Assembly (NCBI GenBank): GCA_015064205.1
Contig: SVSR01000002.1
Location: forward strand, 1-64,000
DNA: 64,000 nucleotides
Source of the DNA: Oscillospiraceae bacterium
GTDB taxonomy: Bacteria > Bacillota > Clostridia > Oscillospirales > CAG-272
Reading direction: 5' to 3'
The notes beneath the pieces are model-generated. The model worked only from the letters and a program-made list of their open reading frames with translations, made no database searches and had not been told where the DNA came from. Below, piece by piece: positions 1-9,351 of the stretch. Within the stretch, counting starts at the first letter, position 1. Every line of letters starts with the position of its first letter. Both the position numbers and the translations under genes were made by a program.

Positions 1-1
1 A

Positions 2-135
2 GCTACTGAAGACACAGAAGCTACTGAAGACACAGAAGCAACTGAAGATACAGAAGCTACTGAAGACACAGAAGCTGTTGAAGATACAGAAGCTGTTGAA
101 GATACAGAAGCTGTTGAAGACACAGAAGCTACTGA
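2..135. repeat. 18-bp tandem coding repeat (gaagctactgaagacaca and variants)
   Basis: Direct reading of consecutive near-identical units encoding EATEDT/EAVEDT. Confidence 0.85.
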
Positions 136-259
136 ACCCGTTGATGCTCCCGCTGAAGAAGCAGGCGCACCTGTTGGCATAATCATTGCTGTTGTTGCAG
201 CAGTTGCAGTTATTGCTATAGTAGCTGTTGTTCTTTCCAAGAAGAAGGCTGCTAAGTAA
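2..259 (+). CDS. C-terminal end of a repeat-containing, membrane-anchored protein (EATEDT repeats, Ala/Val TM segment, KKKAAK tail); 5' end outside window
   Basis: Frame 2 is open from the window edge and reads ATEDTEATEDTEATEDTE...EAGAPVGIIIAVVAAVAVIAIVAVVLSKKKAAK*, stop at 257-259, followed by a terminator. Confidence 0.8.
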   Translation, partial: ATEDTEATEDTEATEDTEATEDTEAVEDTEAVEDTEAVEDTEATEPVDAPAEEAGAPVGIIIAVVAAVAVIAIVAVVLSKKKAAK

Positions 260-270
260 TTTAGCTTTAT

Positions 271-302
271 AAAAAGACCTGCCCGTGCGGCAGGTCTTTT
301 TT
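271..302 (+). terminator. Rho-independent terminator
   Basis: aaaagacctgcc-cgtgc-ggcaggtctttttt hairpin with T-run. Confidence 0.9.
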
Positions 303-333
303 GCTCACTCGTTGAAGAATCACATCAAATATC

Positions 334-418
334 ACCGTAGGACGGGGGTTTACTCGAGCCGTTTTCATTATATTTGTACTTGAGGATAAGCGGCAGGAGC
401 AAGCCCCTGCCCTACAAA
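334..418. repeat. Dispersed palindromic intergenic element, family A copy 1
   Basis: gtaggacgggggtttactcgagcc ... ggcaggagcaagcccctgccctac; same ends as 36803-36880 and 61951-62035. Confidence 0.75.
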
Positions 419-483
419 ACATACATTTCCAGCCGTGAACAGATAAAGGTGAGATGTTTTTATAAATTTCATATAAAAAAGTA

Positions 484-512
484 TTGACAATTATAAAAGC
501 TTGTGTTATACT
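484..512 (+). promoter_or_regulatory. SigA-type promoter for ylxM-ffh
   Basis: TTGACA (484-489), 17-nt spacer, TATACT (507-512). Confidence 0.85.
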
Positions 513-549
513 ATGTAAAGCGTTTTACTTTACACCTAATGAGGCAGAT

Positions 550-897
550 ATGAAAAGTAAAGATTTGAGTCTCGGATTTCTTTTTGATTTTTACGGGGAG
601 CTTCTTTCAGAGCAACGTAAAAACGTGTTCGACCTGTATTATAATGAGGATCTTTCTCTGGCAGAGGTTGCAGAGCAGATAGGTATAACAAGACAGGGTG
701 TACGCGATATAGTAAAGAAGAGCGAAAAGCAGCTTCTTGATTTTGAAAGTAAGCTCGGGCTTGCAAGCCGTTTTATTGAGATATCCGAAAACTGCGAGTC
801 GATAGCTGAGAGACTGTCAAAGATAAAAGGCAGTGCACAAAACGAGAGCGAATTTGACGATATAATTAAAGACGTAAAACGCCTTTCACAGATTTGA
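550..897 (+). CDS. ylxM: YlxM/UPF0122 family HTH protein
   Basis: HTH sequence LSLAEVAEQIGITRQGVRDIVKK, directly upstream of ffh; start moved from 484 to ATG 550 (GAGG upstream) because the called TTG is the -35 box. Confidence 0.85.
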   Translation: MKSKDLSLGFLFDFYGELLSEQRKNVFDLYYNEDLSLAEVAEQIGITRQGVRDIVKKSEKQLLDFESKLGLASRFIEISENCESIAERLSKIKGSAQNESEFDDIIKDVKRLSQI

Positions 898-914
898 TAA
901 AAAGGGGAACTTAA

Positions 915-2264
915 ATGTTTCAAAGCCTTGCAGATAAACTTTCCGATGCCTTTAAAAAATTCAGAGGCAAAGGAAAGCTTACAGAAAAAGACGTTAAAGA
1001 GGGCATGCGTGAAATAAAGCTTGCGCTTCTTGAAGCAGACGTAAGCTTCAAGGTGGTCAAAGACTTTATAAAGACTGTAACAGAACGCGCCGTTGGCGCC
1101 GAGGTGCTTGAAAGTCTTATGCCTGCCCAGCAGATAGTCAAGATAGTTAACGAAGAGCTCACAGCTCTTATGGGAAGCACGAATACAAAGCTTACGATAT
1201 CCTCCCGCCCTCCCACAGTCGTTATGATGGTAGGCTTGCAGGGCGCAGGTAAAACAACTCATGCAGGAAAGCTTGCAGGTATGTATAAAAAGCAAGGTAA
1301 GCGGCCGCTTCTCGTTGCCTGCGACGTATACAGACCGGCGGCGATAAAGCAGCTTGAGGTTGTTGGTGAAAAGCTTGATATACCCGTATTTTCTATGGGC
1401 GACAAAGTAAGTCCTGTTGAAATAGCAAAAGCCGGCATTGAGCACGCAAAGCGCCACGGTCACGACATGGTATTTATTGATACCGCAGGCCGTCTTCACG
1501 TTGACGAAGTGCTTATGCAGGAACTCAAGGACATAAAAGCCGCAACAGATGCTATCGAAATCCTGCTTGTTGTTGACTCAATGACAGGTCAGGACGCAGT
1601 TAACGTTGCCCAAAGCTTTAACGAGCTTCTTGATATAACGGGGGTAATTCTTACAAAGCTTGACGGCGATACGCGCGGCGGTGCGGCGCTTTCGGTACGT
1701 CACGTTACGGGAAAGCCCATTAAATTTATTGGTGTTGGCGAAAAGCTCGATATGATCGAGCCATTCTATCCCGACAGAATGGCATCACGAATACTTGGCA
1801 TGGGCGACGTTCTCTCTCTTATAGAAAAGGCTCAGCAGAATTTTGATGAAAAAAAGGCTGAGGAGCTTGAGAGAAAGATGCGCGAACAAAAGTTTACGCT
1901 GACAGATTTTCTTGAGCAGTTTTCACAGATCCGCCAAATGGGACCGCTTGATCAGCTTCTCGGTATGATGCCCGGAGTTAAAGCATCCGATCTTAAAGGC
2001 GCGAACATCGACGAAAAGCAGATAGGCAGAGTTGAGGCGATCATACTTTCGATGACGCCCGATGAGCGCGAAAATCCATCTGTTATAAACGCTTCGAGAA
2101 AAAAGCGTATTGCACAGGGATGCGGAATGAAAGTTGAAGACGTTAACCGGCTTCTAAAACAGTACGATCAGATGTGCAAAATGATGAAGCAATTCACAGG
2201 CCCCGGAGCTAACAAGATGGCCCGCAGGCTTGGCAAAAAAGGTTTGTTTAATATGCCGTTCTAA
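915..2264 (+). CDS. ffh: Signal recognition particle protein Ffh
   Basis: [16 protein letters not shown]-loop, [20 protein letters not shown], Met-rich M domain. Confidence 0.98.
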   Translation: MFQSLADKLSDAFKKFRGKGKLTEKDVKEGMREIKLALLEADVSFKVVKDFIKTVTERAVGAEVLESLMPAQQIVKIVNEELTALMGSTNTKLTISSRPPTVVMMVGLQGAGKTTHAGKLAGMYKKQGKRPLLVACDVYRPAAIKQLEVVGEKLDIPVFSMGDKVSPVEIAKAGIEHAKRHGHDMVFIDTAGRLHVDEVLMQELKDIKAATDAIEILLVVDSMTGQDAVNVAQSFNELLDITGVILTKLDGDTRGGAALSVRHVTGKPIKFIGVGEKLDMIEPFYPDRMASRILGMGDVLSLIEKAQQNFDEKKAEELERKMREQKFTLTDFLEQFSQIRQMGPLDQLLGMMPGVKASDLKGANIDEKQIGRVEAIILSMTPDERENPSVINASRKKRIAQGCGMKVEDVNRLLKQYDQMCKMMKQFTGPGANKMARRLGKKGLFNMPF

Positions 2265-2320
2265 GCTTTGTGCTTACGGTGATTAATATAAAAATAATTT
2301 TATTTTGGAGGTCATTTAAA

Positions 2321-2566
2321 ATGGCAGTAAAAATCAGACTCAGAAGAATGGGTATGAAGAAGAACCCCTTCTACCGCGTAGTTGTTGCAGACTCAAGATA
2401 TCCTCGTGACGGTAAGTTCATCGAAGAAATCGGCACATACAATCCCCTCGTGGATCCTGCTGAATTCAAGATCGACGCTGATAAGGCTAAGACATGGATC
2501 AAGAACGGCGCACAGCCCACAGATACAGTAAAGAGCCTTCTCAAGAAAAACGGCATAATCGACTGA
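2321..2566 (+). CDS. rpsP: 30S ribosomal protein S16
   Basis: [42 protein letters not shown]; ggaggt RBS at 2307-2312; ORF-track start 2270 is too long. Confidence 0.97.
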   Translation: MAVKIRLRRMGMKKNPFYRVVVADSRYPRDGKFIEEIGTYNPLVDPAEFKIDADKAKTWIKNGAQPTDTVKSLLKKNGIID

Positions 2567-2595
2567 GCATCTCTTAGTGAAAAGGAGAAATAATA

Positions 2596-2835
2596 ATGCT
2601 CGATCTTAAAAAGATGCTTTGCGATATGGTTGCTCCTATCGTCAACGACCCTTCAAGCATCAGCATAACCGAAAATGAAGTTGAGCCCGGCGTTGTTGTG
2701 CTCGAGCTTTCGGTTGCGCCTGATGACATGGGTAAGGTCATAGGAAAGCACGGAAGAATCGCAAAGGCTATCCGCACCGTTATCAAGGCTGCGGCAAATT
2801 CGGCCGGCAAAAAAGTTACGGTTGATATAAAGTGA
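2596..2835 (+). CDS. khpA: KH-domain RNA-binding protein (KhpA/YlqC)
   Basis: GKVIGKHGRIAKAIRTVIKAAA KH motif, position after rpsP. Confidence 0.92.
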   Translation: MLDLKKMLCDMVAPIVNDPSSISITENEVEPGVVVLELSVAPDDMGKVIGKHGRIAKAIRTVIKAAANSAGKKVTVDIK

Positions 2836-2839
2836 TAAA

Positions 2840-2888
2840 GTTGTGATATTATACATCTTTAGGGTTTATAATATCACAGCTTTTCTTT
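2840..2888 (+). terminator. Probable terminator
   Basis: tgtgatattata / tataatatcaca stem followed by T-rich tract. Confidence 0.65.
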
Positions 2889-2931
2889 TATGAAAAAAGA
2901 GTGCGCATTATTTGAAAATAATGTGAATTTG

Positions 2932-2960
2932 TTGCAATTCATGCTCTTTTGTGGTATACT
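2932..2960 (+). promoter_or_regulatory. SigA-type promoter upstream of rbfA
   Basis: TTGCAA, 17-nt spacer, TATACT. Confidence 0.7.
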
Positions 2961-3011
2961 GATTATGTATATGTTTTAATATCAAAAGCATAATTCAGAG
3001 AGGTATTCAAA

Positions 3012-3416
3012 ATGGCAGGATACAGAAAAGCAAGAATAAACGATGAGACCCAAAAGGCTCTTTCCGCTATTATAAGAGAAGTTAAAGATCCGAGAGTTTC
3101 GGGCGCATTTTTAAGCATAACGGGCACAGAGGTAACGCCTGACTTAAAGTTTGCAAAAGTGTATTTTTCGGCGCTTGGGTCGGATAGTAAGGAAGTTAAA
3201 CGCGGACTTGAAAGCGCCGTCGGATTTATCCGCAAAAGACTGGCAGAAACACTTAATATGAGAATAACTCCCGAAATAAAGTTTTATGAAGACACTTCTA
3301 TGGAATACGGCGCAAATATATCAAGACTCCTTAATAAAATAGAGCCTGAGCTCAGAGCAGCAGAAAAGGCTGAAGAAGAAGCACGCGCGGTTCTTGAAAA
3401 CGAGGAAGAAAAATAA
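3012..3416 (+). CDS. rbfA: 30S ribosome-binding factor A
   Basis: Typical RbfA sequence (VKDPRVSGAFLSITGTEVTPDLKFAKVYFS), followed by nrnA and truB. Confidence 0.95.
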   Translation: MAGYRKARINDETQKALSAIIREVKDPRVSGAFLSITGTEVTPDLKFAKVYFSALGSDSKEVKRGLESAVGFIRKRLAETLNMRITPEIKFYEDTSMEYGANISRLLNKIEPELRAAEKAEEEARAVLENEEEK

Positions 3417-4411
3417 TGATACAGTTTAACAGCATAAACGAAGTTTGCGACAAGTTAATATCACAGGAAAGCTTTCTTTTGCTTACCCATAAAAATGCTG
3501 ACGGAGACGCAATCGGAAGCACAACTGCACTTGCGCGCCTGCTCATCAAGTCAGGCAAAAAAGTTAAGATACTTTTGTCTGAAGCACCAACAAAAAGGCT
3601 TCGGTTTATACTCGGAGAACTTGATTTTTACACTCCCGAAAATATGGGCGAAAGTCTTATTTCCCCATATATAGTCTGCCTTGACTGTGCATCATCGTCA
3701 AGACTTGGCAAGCTTGAAGAAAAATTCGGCCAGCGCGTTGATCTTTCAATAGATCATCATATATCAAACACTCCGTTTGCAAAATGCACTTATACAAAAG
3801 CAGACGCTTCTGCCGCAAGCGAGATAGTATACACGATAGCAAATGAATTTGCCGCAAGAAAAGTTATTGATAAAATAGATCCCGATATCAGCTTCCCGCT
3901 ATATGCAGGAATAGCTTCTGATACGGGAAACTTCAAATATTCAAACACAAGCGCCGATACTTTGAGAATATGCGCAGAACTTATAGAAACGGGTATCGAC
4001 ACGGCGCTTATATCAAGATTATTATTCGACACATTCCCTATAAATAAGCTTCGCGCAGAAGCTATAGGAGTCCAGAGGCTCGAAATTTTTGCAAACTCAA
4101 AGGCGGCTATAATATCCGTGCCGACTGAGCTTCTTGAAAAAGAAGGACTTACGTATGAGGATTTTGACGACGTTGTTAACGTTGCAAGAAAGGTTGAGGG
4201 TGTTGAGATAGGCGCATACGTGCACGTTTCAGACACAGGTGACTTTAAAATATCGCTTCGCTCAAACGACTACGCAGACGTTGCCGCGATATGCGAAAAG
4301 CACGCAGGCGGCGGTCATATACGTGCCGCAGGCTGCAGTTTATCTTCAGGCAGTATTGAAGAAGCCGTAAAGATCATAAAGAAAGATATAGAAGAAGCAC
4401 TTAAAAAATAA
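3416..4411 (+). CDS. nrnA: DHH/DHHA1 phosphoesterase, bifunctional oligoribonuclease/PAP phosphatase NrnA
   Basis: LTHKNADGDAIGSTTAL, DHHISNT, GGGHIRAAGC. Confidence 0.93.
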   Translation: MIQFNSINEVCDKLISQESFLLLTHKNADGDAIGSTTALARLLIKSGKKVKILLSEAPTKRLRFILGELDFYTPENMGESLISPYIVCLDCASSSRLGKLEEKFGQRVDLSIDHHISNTPFAKCTYTKADASAASEIVYTIANEFAARKVIDKIDPDISFPLYAGIASDTGNFKYSNTSADTLRICAELIETGIDTALISRLLFDTFPINKLRAEAIGVQRLEIFANSKAAIISVPTELLEKEGLTYEDFDDVVNVARKVEGVEIGAYVHVSDTGDFKISLRSNDYADVAAICEKHAGGGHIRAAGCSLSSGSIEEAVKIIKKDIEEALKK

Positions 4412-4428
4412 TTAAAGGTCGGTTTGAT

Positions 4429-5331
4429 ATGACAGAGGTATCGGGAGTATTACTTATAGATAAGCCCCAGGGGTTAACGTCGCACGACGTTGTGAATAAG
4501 GTAAGGCGTCTTTATAATACGAAAAAAGTTGGCCACACGGGTACTCTTGATCCGCTTGCAACAGGACTGCTGGTTATCCTTATCGGACGTGCGGCAAAGG
4601 CTGCCGAGTATCTCGTGTCAGACTCAAAGCGTTACACGGCAGGTTTGAAGCTAGGACTTACTACCGACACGGAAGATATTACAGGAAAAATACTGACAGA
4701 AAGTAACAATTTACCAACACAAGAACAAGTAGGCACTGTTATATCCGATTTTACCGGGGATATAATGCAGACTCCGCCCATGTACAGCGCTCTCAAGATT
4801 GGCGGGCAAAAACTTGTTGACCTTGCAAGAAAGAATATAACAATAGAGCGCGAAAGCAGAAAGATACACATTGATGCTATCGCATACAAGCGAATAAGTG
4901 AAAGCGAGTACACGCTTACAGTTGATTGCTCGAAGGGCACGTATATACGAACCCTTTGCGCAGATATTGGCGCAAAGCTTTCCTGCGGCGGTGTTATGAG
5001 CTCACTCAGACGTGAGAGATCGGGTAATTTCACGCTTGAAGGGGCATATACGCTTGATAAAATTGAAAAGATGAACGAAGACGGCAGAGTGTCTGTCCTT
5101 ATGCCCACCGAGAGCCTGTTTGAAGAGCTTGATATTATAAAACTGCCCGTTTTTTACGAGAGGCTTTGCAGAAACGGGGCTGAGATATACCAAAAGAAGC
5201 TTGGTGTCAGCTATGCTGTCGGCACAAAGCTCAGGATATACGGTAAAAACGGATTTTTCGCGCTCGGCGAAGTAATGGATTTTGAAGACGGTTATGCTAT
5301 AAAGCCGATAAAGCTTTTTGAAATACTCTGA
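4429..5331 (+). CDS. truB: tRNA pseudouridine(55) synthase TruB
   Basis: GVLLIDKPQGLTSHDVVNKVRR, GHTGTLDPLATGLL, SKGTYIRTL. Confidence 0.97.
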   Translation: MTEVSGVLLIDKPQGLTSHDVVNKVRRLYNTKKVGHTGTLDPLATGLLVILIGRAAKAAEYLVSDSKRYTAGLKLGLTTDTEDITGKILTESNNLPTQEQVGTVISDFTGDIMQTPPMYSALKIGGQKLVDLARKNITIERESRKIHIDAIAYKRISESEYTLTVDCSKGTYIRTLCADIGAKLSCGGVMSSLRRERSGNFTLEGAYTLDKIEKMNEDGRVSVLMPTESLFEELDIIKLPVFYERLCRNGAEIYQKKLGVSYAVGTKLRIYGKNGFFALGEVMDFEDGYAIKPIKLFEIL

Positions 5332-5345
5332 TTTGGAGGATATAT

Positions 5346-6161
5346 ATGTTTTACAGATGCACGCTTTCGGGTGCACCTCATTACAGATCAACACTCATAA
5401 CAACACCTCACGGATTTTCCACGCGCCTTGGCGGTATAAGCCGCGGCAAGTACACTAAAAGCATGAATCTTGCTTTCGGGCGCGGTGACGATGACGGTAC
5501 GGTTATAAAAAATTTTGAAATACTTGCAAAAAGCATAAGCGCAAATCCCGAAAACGGGGTTATGCTTGGTCAGGTGCATTCAAGCGATGTTATGACCGTG
5601 ACTAAAGATGATTTCGGTCTTGGCGTTTACAAAAAGACGGACAAATGCCTTGACGGATACGTATCGTGCGAGCCCGGAGCGCTTTTATGCGTAAGGATTG
5701 CAGACTGCATACCCGTTTTATTTCATGACAGTAAAAACAACGTGATCGGCGCAGTACATTCGGGCTGGCGCGGAAGCGTTGGCGCGATAAGCTCTGTTTG
5801 CATCGATAAAATGTGCAGTATCGGCGCAGAAAGGCAAAGCATCAAGGCGGCGATTGGCCCCGGAATATGTTTCGGGTGTTATACTGTTGGTGAAGATTTT
5901 GTAGAGTCATGCAAAAGTTCTTTATCCTCTGCTCTTTGCCAAAAATTTATAAACAAAAAAGGGAGAGTTTATACTGCCGATTTAAAAAAGCTTATATATC
6001 TTACTCTGCTTGAGTCGGGTTTAAAAGAAGAAAATATAGATATTTCAACACTTTGCACGTGTTGCAATCCCGATGAATTTTTTTCTCACAGATACCATAA
6101 AGAAAACAGAGGAACGATGGGCGCTATGATAGCCCTATCCCCGGAAAGGAATCACAAATGA
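5346..6161 (+). CDS. pgeF: PgeF/YfiH (LACC1) family protein
   Basis: QVHSSDV, ADCIPVLF, AVHSGWRGS, GPGICFGCYTVGEDF. Confidence 0.92.
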   Translation: MFYRCTLSGAPHYRSTLITTPHGFSTRLGGISRGKYTKSMNLAFGRGDDDGTVIKNFEILAKSISANPENGVMLGQVHSSDVMTVTKDDFGLGVYKKTDKCLDGYVSCEPGALLCVRIADCIPVLFHDSKNNVIGAVHSGWRGSVGAISSVCIDKMCSIGAERQSIKAAIGPGICFGCYTVGEDFVESCKSSLSSALCQKFINKKGRVYTADLKKLIYLTLLESGLKEENIDISTLCTCCNPDEFFSHRYHKENRGTMGAMIALSPERNHK

Positions 6162-7144
6162 TAAAAATAGAAAATCTTGTCAAGCGTTACGGGCAAAAAT
6201 ACGCTCTTGACGGCATATCGCTTGAGATAAATCACGGCGACGTTGTTGGCTTTCTCGGCCCGAACGGCGCCGGAAAATCAACGGCGATGAATATCATCAC
6301 AGGTTATCTATCGGCAAGCTCCGGAAACGTTTATATAAATGACATAAGCGTTCTTGACGATCCTATCCTTGTAAAATCAATGATAGGATACCTGCCCGAG
6401 CAGCCTCCGCTTTACATAGATATGACGGTAAGGGAATATCTTAACTTCGTGTTTGATCTGAAAAAATGCACGTACAGCCGCAAAAAGCATATTGACGAGA
6501 TATGCTCTGTTGTTAAGATAACCGACGTTTCAAACCGTGTTATCAGAAATCTTTCAAAGGGTTACAGACAGAGAGTCGGTATCGCTCAGGCTCTTATAGG
6601 AAATCCTCCGATAATCATAATGGACGAGCCCACCGTCGGTCTTGACCCGAAGGAAATAATAGAAATACGCAGTCTTATAAGACGGCTTGGCGAAAGGCAC
6701 ACCATAATACTTAGCTCGCACATTCTTTCCGAGATACAGGCTATATGCGAAAGGATCGTCATTATAGATTCAGGCCGAATAGTTGCCGATAAGCCAACAG
6801 ACGAACTTGCAAGATTCGTTCAGGCAAACAAGAAGTACAACGTAAAGGTTGCAGGCCCAAAAAGTGAGGTTTTAGCTCTGCTTATGTCGCTTGACGGCAT
6901 CAAGAGTGCACTCCACACGGGAGAGGAAGACGGCGGCGTTTATATCTACACCGTTGAAGCCGAAGCAGGCGTTGATGTAAGAAAGCTTATATTCTCTTCT
7001 CTTGCAGAAAACGGTTGGCCTATGATGGGACTTGAAGAGCAGACCGTAACGCTTGAGGATGTGTTCATCTCAATCGTTGATAACAATAATTACAAAAAGG
7101 AAAAATCAAAGCGTGCCTCATGGGACGACGATGATAACGCATAA
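6158..7144 (+). CDS. ABC transporter ATP-binding protein (GldA-like)
   Basis: GPNGAGKST, LSKGYRQRVGIAQAL, IIMDEPTVGLDP; followed by permease and GldG-like gene. Confidence 0.9.
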   Translation: MIKIENLVKRYGQKYALDGISLEINHGDVVGFLGPNGAGKSTAMNIITGYLSASSGNVYINDISVLDDPILVKSMIGYLPEQPPLYIDMTVREYLNFVFDLKKCTYSRKKHIDEICSVVKITDVSNRVIRNLSKGYRQRVGIAQALIGNPPIIIMDEPTVGLDPKEIIEIRSLIRRLGERHTIILSSHILSEIQAICERIVIIDSGRIVADKPTDELARFVQANKKYNVKVAGPKSEVLALLMSLDGIKSALHTGEEDGGVYIYTVEAEAGVDVRKLIFSSLAENGWPMMGLEEQTVTLEDVFISIVDNNNYKKEKSKRASWDDDDNA

Positions 7145-7157
7145 GGGGGTGCATTAA

Positions 7158-7865
7158 ATGATCGCTATTTACAAAAGAGAGATGCTCTCGTATTTTACGG
7201 GATCTATCGGATACGTTTTTATAGCCGTATTTTTGGCGCTCACGGGCGGCATGTTTTCTGTATGTACGCTCTTTATGGGAGAAAGCAGCAGCATTTCAAC
7301 ATTCTTTATCGGCGTTATGTTTATTTACAGTATCGTAGTTCCCCTGCTTACTATGAAAAGCTTCAGCGAGGAAAGAAAATCACGCACGGAACAGCTTCTT
7401 TTAACAGCGCCCGTTTCGCTGACAGGTATGGTTATGGGGAAATTTTTCTCCGCTTATACGATGTTTGCCGGAAGCTTTGTTTTATCGTGCGTAAACTTCT
7501 ATACCCTTTTCAGATTCGGCACGCCTAACGTTGCAGTTCTTGTAAGCTATGCTGTCGGTATTCTTCTCATAGGCGCCGCTTACGTTGCAATAGGCTTGTT
7601 TATATCATCTCTGACAGAAAATCAGCTTATAGCGGCTATCGCCACGATCGGCGCGCTTATAGTTATGCTCGTTATATCATTCGTTAATCAGTACATCGAC
7701 TTTTATCCCGTTCGCGCAGTTTTGGACTGGATATCAATATACAGCCGCTTTTCAAACTTTACGTTCGGCATACTTGATATAAGCTCGCTTTTCTACTACT
7801 TCTCTATCTGCTTTGTATTTCTGTTTTTAACGGTGCGAGTTTACGAAAAACGCCGTTGGTCGTGA
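7158..7865 (+). CDS. ABC transporter permease (GldF/ABC-2 type)
   Basis: Multi-TM; KSFSEERKSRTEQLLLTAPVS motif. Confidence 0.85.
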   Translation: MIAIYKREMLSYFTGSIGYVFIAVFLALTGGMFSVCTLFMGESSSISTFFIGVMFIYSIVVPLLTMKSFSEERKSRTEQLLLTAPVSLTGMVMGKFFSAYTMFAGSFVLSCVNFYTLFRFGTPNVAVLVSYAVGILLIGAAYVAIGLFISSLTENQLIAAIATIGALIVMLVISFVNQYIDFYPVRAVLDWISIYSRFSNFTFGILDISSLFYYFSICFVFLFLTVRVYEKRRWS

Positions 7866-7878
7866 CAGGAGGGCTGGT

Positions 7879-9351
7879 ATGAATAACAAAATTACAGCAT
7901 TTTTCAAAAGCCGTTCGTTTAAGCGCGGCAGTATGAGCATGGCACTAACGGTAGCCGTTATCGCAGCTGTCATTATACTTAATATTATCATTACGGCTCT
8001 TGCTCACAAATACTATCTCTACATAGATATGACCAAGGACAGCGTGTTCAAGCTTACAGACGAGGCGCTTGCCATCGTCGAGGGTATTGACGACGAGGTA
8101 AACATCATTTTCTGCGACGACTCAGACTCTCTGCAGTCTAATTTGTATCAGAAAACGGTGTATAACACCGCGCTTGAGCTTTCCTCTAAGTTTGATAACA
8201 TAAACATCAAGCACGTTGACGTATACAAAAATCCTTCTTCGGTTTCAAAATACAAGACTACGCAGGGCACGAAAATAACCGACCAAAGCATTATCGTTGA
8301 AAGCGGCTCGGAATCTATCGTATACACGCTAAACGCTTTCTTTACGTATAACGAATCGGGATACGTTTGGGCCTACAACGGCGAATACAAGCTTATATCA
8401 GGTATTTTACGCGTTACGGCGGATGAAAACCCTAAGGCTTTGTTTACAACAGGACACGGCGAAAGCCTTGTTGACGAGGCTCTGTGGGCGCTCTTTGCGG
8501 ATGCAGGCTATGAAGTAAATATTATAAATCTTATAGAAAACGACATTCCCGAAGATACTCGCTTTGTTATAATAAACGACCCTATATACGATTTTCAGGG
8601 AATAAGCGCAGATACCGAGGGCAAAAAATCGGAGATCGAGAAAATAGACGATTTCCTTGACGATTTCGGATGCCTTGCAGTATTTACCGATCCTGAAACA
8701 CCTGAACTTCCCGAGCTTTATTCTTTCCTTAAAGAATGGGGCATAGCGTTTGGAGAGCATACTCTGAGAGATTACAATCATTCTCTTACAACAGACGGGC
8801 TCTCGCTCGTTGCAGAGTACGCCAAGGGAGAAACAGAGGGGGCAACACTTATACGCGATATAACCAAGATTGCAGAACCCCCGAAGGCAATAGTGAAAAA
8901 TGCAAGGCCTGTTGATATTCTCTTTGACACAAGCGGTTCAAGAAGTGTTTCTCCAATACTGACAACGTCAAGCAAGGCTATGCTTGGAGATAAGAATGAA
9001 AACCTCGTTGACGGCGGTAGATTCAATCTAATGACTCTTTCAAGCGAAATGAGATATATTGATAATCAGGATAAATACTCGTTCGTTCTTGCATGCGGCT
9101 CAACAAATTTTGCAACTAACGAGTATATTGGCCAGAAGGCATACTCAAACAGCGACATACTCCATGCCGCAATGAAGCAGATGGGACAGGAGAGAATCCC
9201 TGTGAACCTTGATCTCAAACCATTTGATAATACATCTCTTGACATAACCGCAAGCGAGGCAACAAACTGGTCGCTTGCAATAATACTTATACTTCCGATA
9301 ACTGCGATAATATTCTGCACTGTAATTCTTATAAGGAGACGCCACGCATGA
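7879..9351 (+). CDS. GldG-like ABC-type uncharacterized transport protein
   Basis: N-terminal TM, LYIDMTKDSVFKLTDEAL, C-terminal TM; position after GldF-like gene. Confidence 0.75.
   Translation: MNNKITAFFKSRSFKRGSMSMALTVAVIAAVIILNIIITALAHKYYLYIDMTKDSVFKLTDEALAIVEGIDDEVNIIFCDDSDSLQSNLYQKTVYNTALELSSKFDNINIKHVDVYKNPSSVSKYKTTQGTKITDQSIIVESGSESIVYTLNAFFTYNESGYVWAYNGEYKLISGILRVTADENPKALFTTGHGESLVDEALWALFADAGYEVNIINLIENDIPEDTRFVIINDPIYDFQGISADTEGKKSEIEKIDDFLDDFGCLAVFTDPETPELPELYSFLKEWGIAFGEHTLRDYNHSLTTDGLSLVAEYAKGETEGATLIRDITKIAEPPKAIVKNARPVDILFDTSGSRSVSPILTTSSKAMLGDKNENLVDGGRFNLMTLSSEMRYIDNQDKYSFVLACGSTNFATNEYIGQKAYSNSDILHAAMKQMGQERIPVNLDLKPFDNTSLDITASEATNWSLAIILILPITAIIFCTVILIRRRHA

Noticed and set aside
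334-418. CRISPR-like repeat possibility for family A elements
   Set aside because: The three copies are tens of kb apart, palindromic at the ends and not regularly spaced; no array and no cas genes in the window
639-1499. 286-aa minus-strand ORF
   Set aside because: Antisense to ylxM and ffh, low-complexity Cys/Phe/Tyr-rich translation; shadow ORF
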